Below are positions 5,690 to 6,163 of a stretch of 6,163 bases of DNA, in pieces. The notes below the pieces were generated by a model. It had not been told where the DNA came from. It saw only the letters and a list, made by a program, of their open reading frames with translations, and made no database searches. How positions within the stretch are numbered: the first letter of the stretch is position 1; each line of letters begins with the position of its first letter. The DNA is from Dehalococcoidia bacterium (GTDB taxonomy: Bacteria; Chloroflexota; Dehalococcoidia; Dehalococcoidales; JAUVZE01): contig SOJS01000095.1 of assembly GCA_004376435.1 (NCBI GenBank), positions 1 to 6,163 on the forward strand, in the 5' to 3' direction. The position numbers and the translations under genes are program-made.

Positions 5690-6163
5690 AGGTAACCAGA
5701 GAGAAGACAGAAAACAGCCAGGCTTTTTTGACTGTTGAGATGGACCCGGCTGATGTGGAGGCGGCTCTGGGGGAGTCCTATTACCGTCTGGTTAAGAAAA
5801 CAAATATCCCTGGCTTCCGTAAGGGAAAGGCGCCACGGTCGGTACTGGAACGCACTATCGGCCGGGAAAGCCTTCTTCAGGATGCATTAAGCCACCTTAT
5901 CCCCAAGACTTATGAGCAGGCAATCAAGGAGCAGAAGATTGACCCCTTGGCTCAGCCGCATATTGAAGTTACCCAGACTGACCCAGTGGTCTTTAAGGCA
6001 ACAGTGCCGATGAAGCCATCAGTTAAGCTTGGCGACTACCATTCTATTCGGTTGAAACCAGAAGCGGTAAAATTTAATGAGGTTGATGTTGATGTTGTCG
6101 TTGAGAATCTGCGCCACCAGCAGGCTACCTGGGAGCCAGTAGCGCGCCCGGTGGACTTTGGTG
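5686..6163 (+). CDS. tig: Trigger factor, 3'-truncated by window edge
   Basis: A ribosome-bound chaperone that shields nascent chains at the exit tunnel. 159 codons are visible out of a usual length of about 430-450. The chain opens LKVTREKTENSQAFLTVEM, typical of the family, and carries the ribosome-docking signature GFRKGKAP at 43-50, directly followed by the helical part of the ribosome-binding domain (to about 115). It then runs through FKATVPMKPSVKLGDY at 105-120 and stops near the border with the PPIase domain. The start is a TTG at 5686 that overlaps the aspS TGA (TTGA, 4 nt). No ATG fits: the first in-frame one is at residue 19, after conserved sequence. The frame is open to the window end with no break. 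Presence of the PPIase and C-terminal arms cannot be checked here. Confidence 0.95.
   Translation, partial: MKVTREKTENSQAFLTVEMDPADVEAALGESYYRLVKKTNIPGFRKGKAPRSVLERTIGRESLLQDALSHLIPKTYEQAIKEQKIDPLAQPHIEVTQTDPVVFKATVPMKPSVKLGDYHSIRLKPEAVKFNEVDVDVVVENLRHQQATWEPVARPVDFG

Noticed and set aside
1..6163. CRISPR arrays, insertion sequences, tRNA or rRNA genes, phage or defence genes
   Set aside because: No regularly spaced repeats, transposase, terminal inverted repeats or RNA gene signatures were seen, and nearly every base is accounted for by the genes listed.

Overview
This window looks like a piece of bacterial chromosome of moderate GC content, densely packed, with almost no non-coding DNA. 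The bacterial-type queuine tRNA-ribosyltransferase, the bacterial-type aspartyl-tRNA synthetase (with its long insertion domain), the trigger factor, the Shine-Dalgarno sites and two well-formed sigma70-type promoters all rule out an archaeon. The gene content (a COG1900/ferredoxin/UPF0280 set next to aspS-tig) and the protein flavour suggest a strict anaerobe. My best guess is Chloroflexota of the Dehalococcoidia type, but that is an impression from sequence style and not proven.

Layout. (1) 2-1111 (+): tgt, with its 5' end cut off by the window edge. (2) 1108-3755 (-): a four-gene operon read leftward from a promoter at about 3775-3803. In transcription order it holds a COG1900/DUF39 homocysteine-biosynthesis protein (402 aa), a NIL-domain/2x[4Fe-4S] ferredoxin (136 aa), a UPF0280 ApbE-like protein (242 aa) and a stand-alone NIL-domain protein (80 aa). 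Spacings are 22, 4 and 30 nt. The last gene converges on tgt, and their stop codons overlap inside a stem-loop. (3) 3756-3892: a 137-nt divergent intergenic region with a back-to-back promoter pair. (4) 3893-5689 (+): aspS with a TTG start. (5) 5686-6163 (+): tig (trigger factor), also with a TTG start, overlapping the aspS stop by 4 nt and running off the right edge.

How the genes work together. The leftward operon is the most interesting part. In methanogens, COG1900 plus the NIL-ferredoxin make homocysteine directly from aspartate semialdehyde and sulfide, without activated homoserine, and the UPF0280 family (COG2122) is linked to sulfide assimilation. Having these genes in one bacterial operon, with an extra free NIL domain as a fourth member, suggests a complete sulfide-to-homocysteine module controlled as one unit. 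The flanking tgt, aspS and tig are housekeeping genes of translation and protein folding. AspRS carries His31 and a Gly near 83, residues typical of non-discriminating enzymes that also charge tRNA-Asn. No mobile elements, CRISPR arrays, tRNA or rRNA genes were seen.
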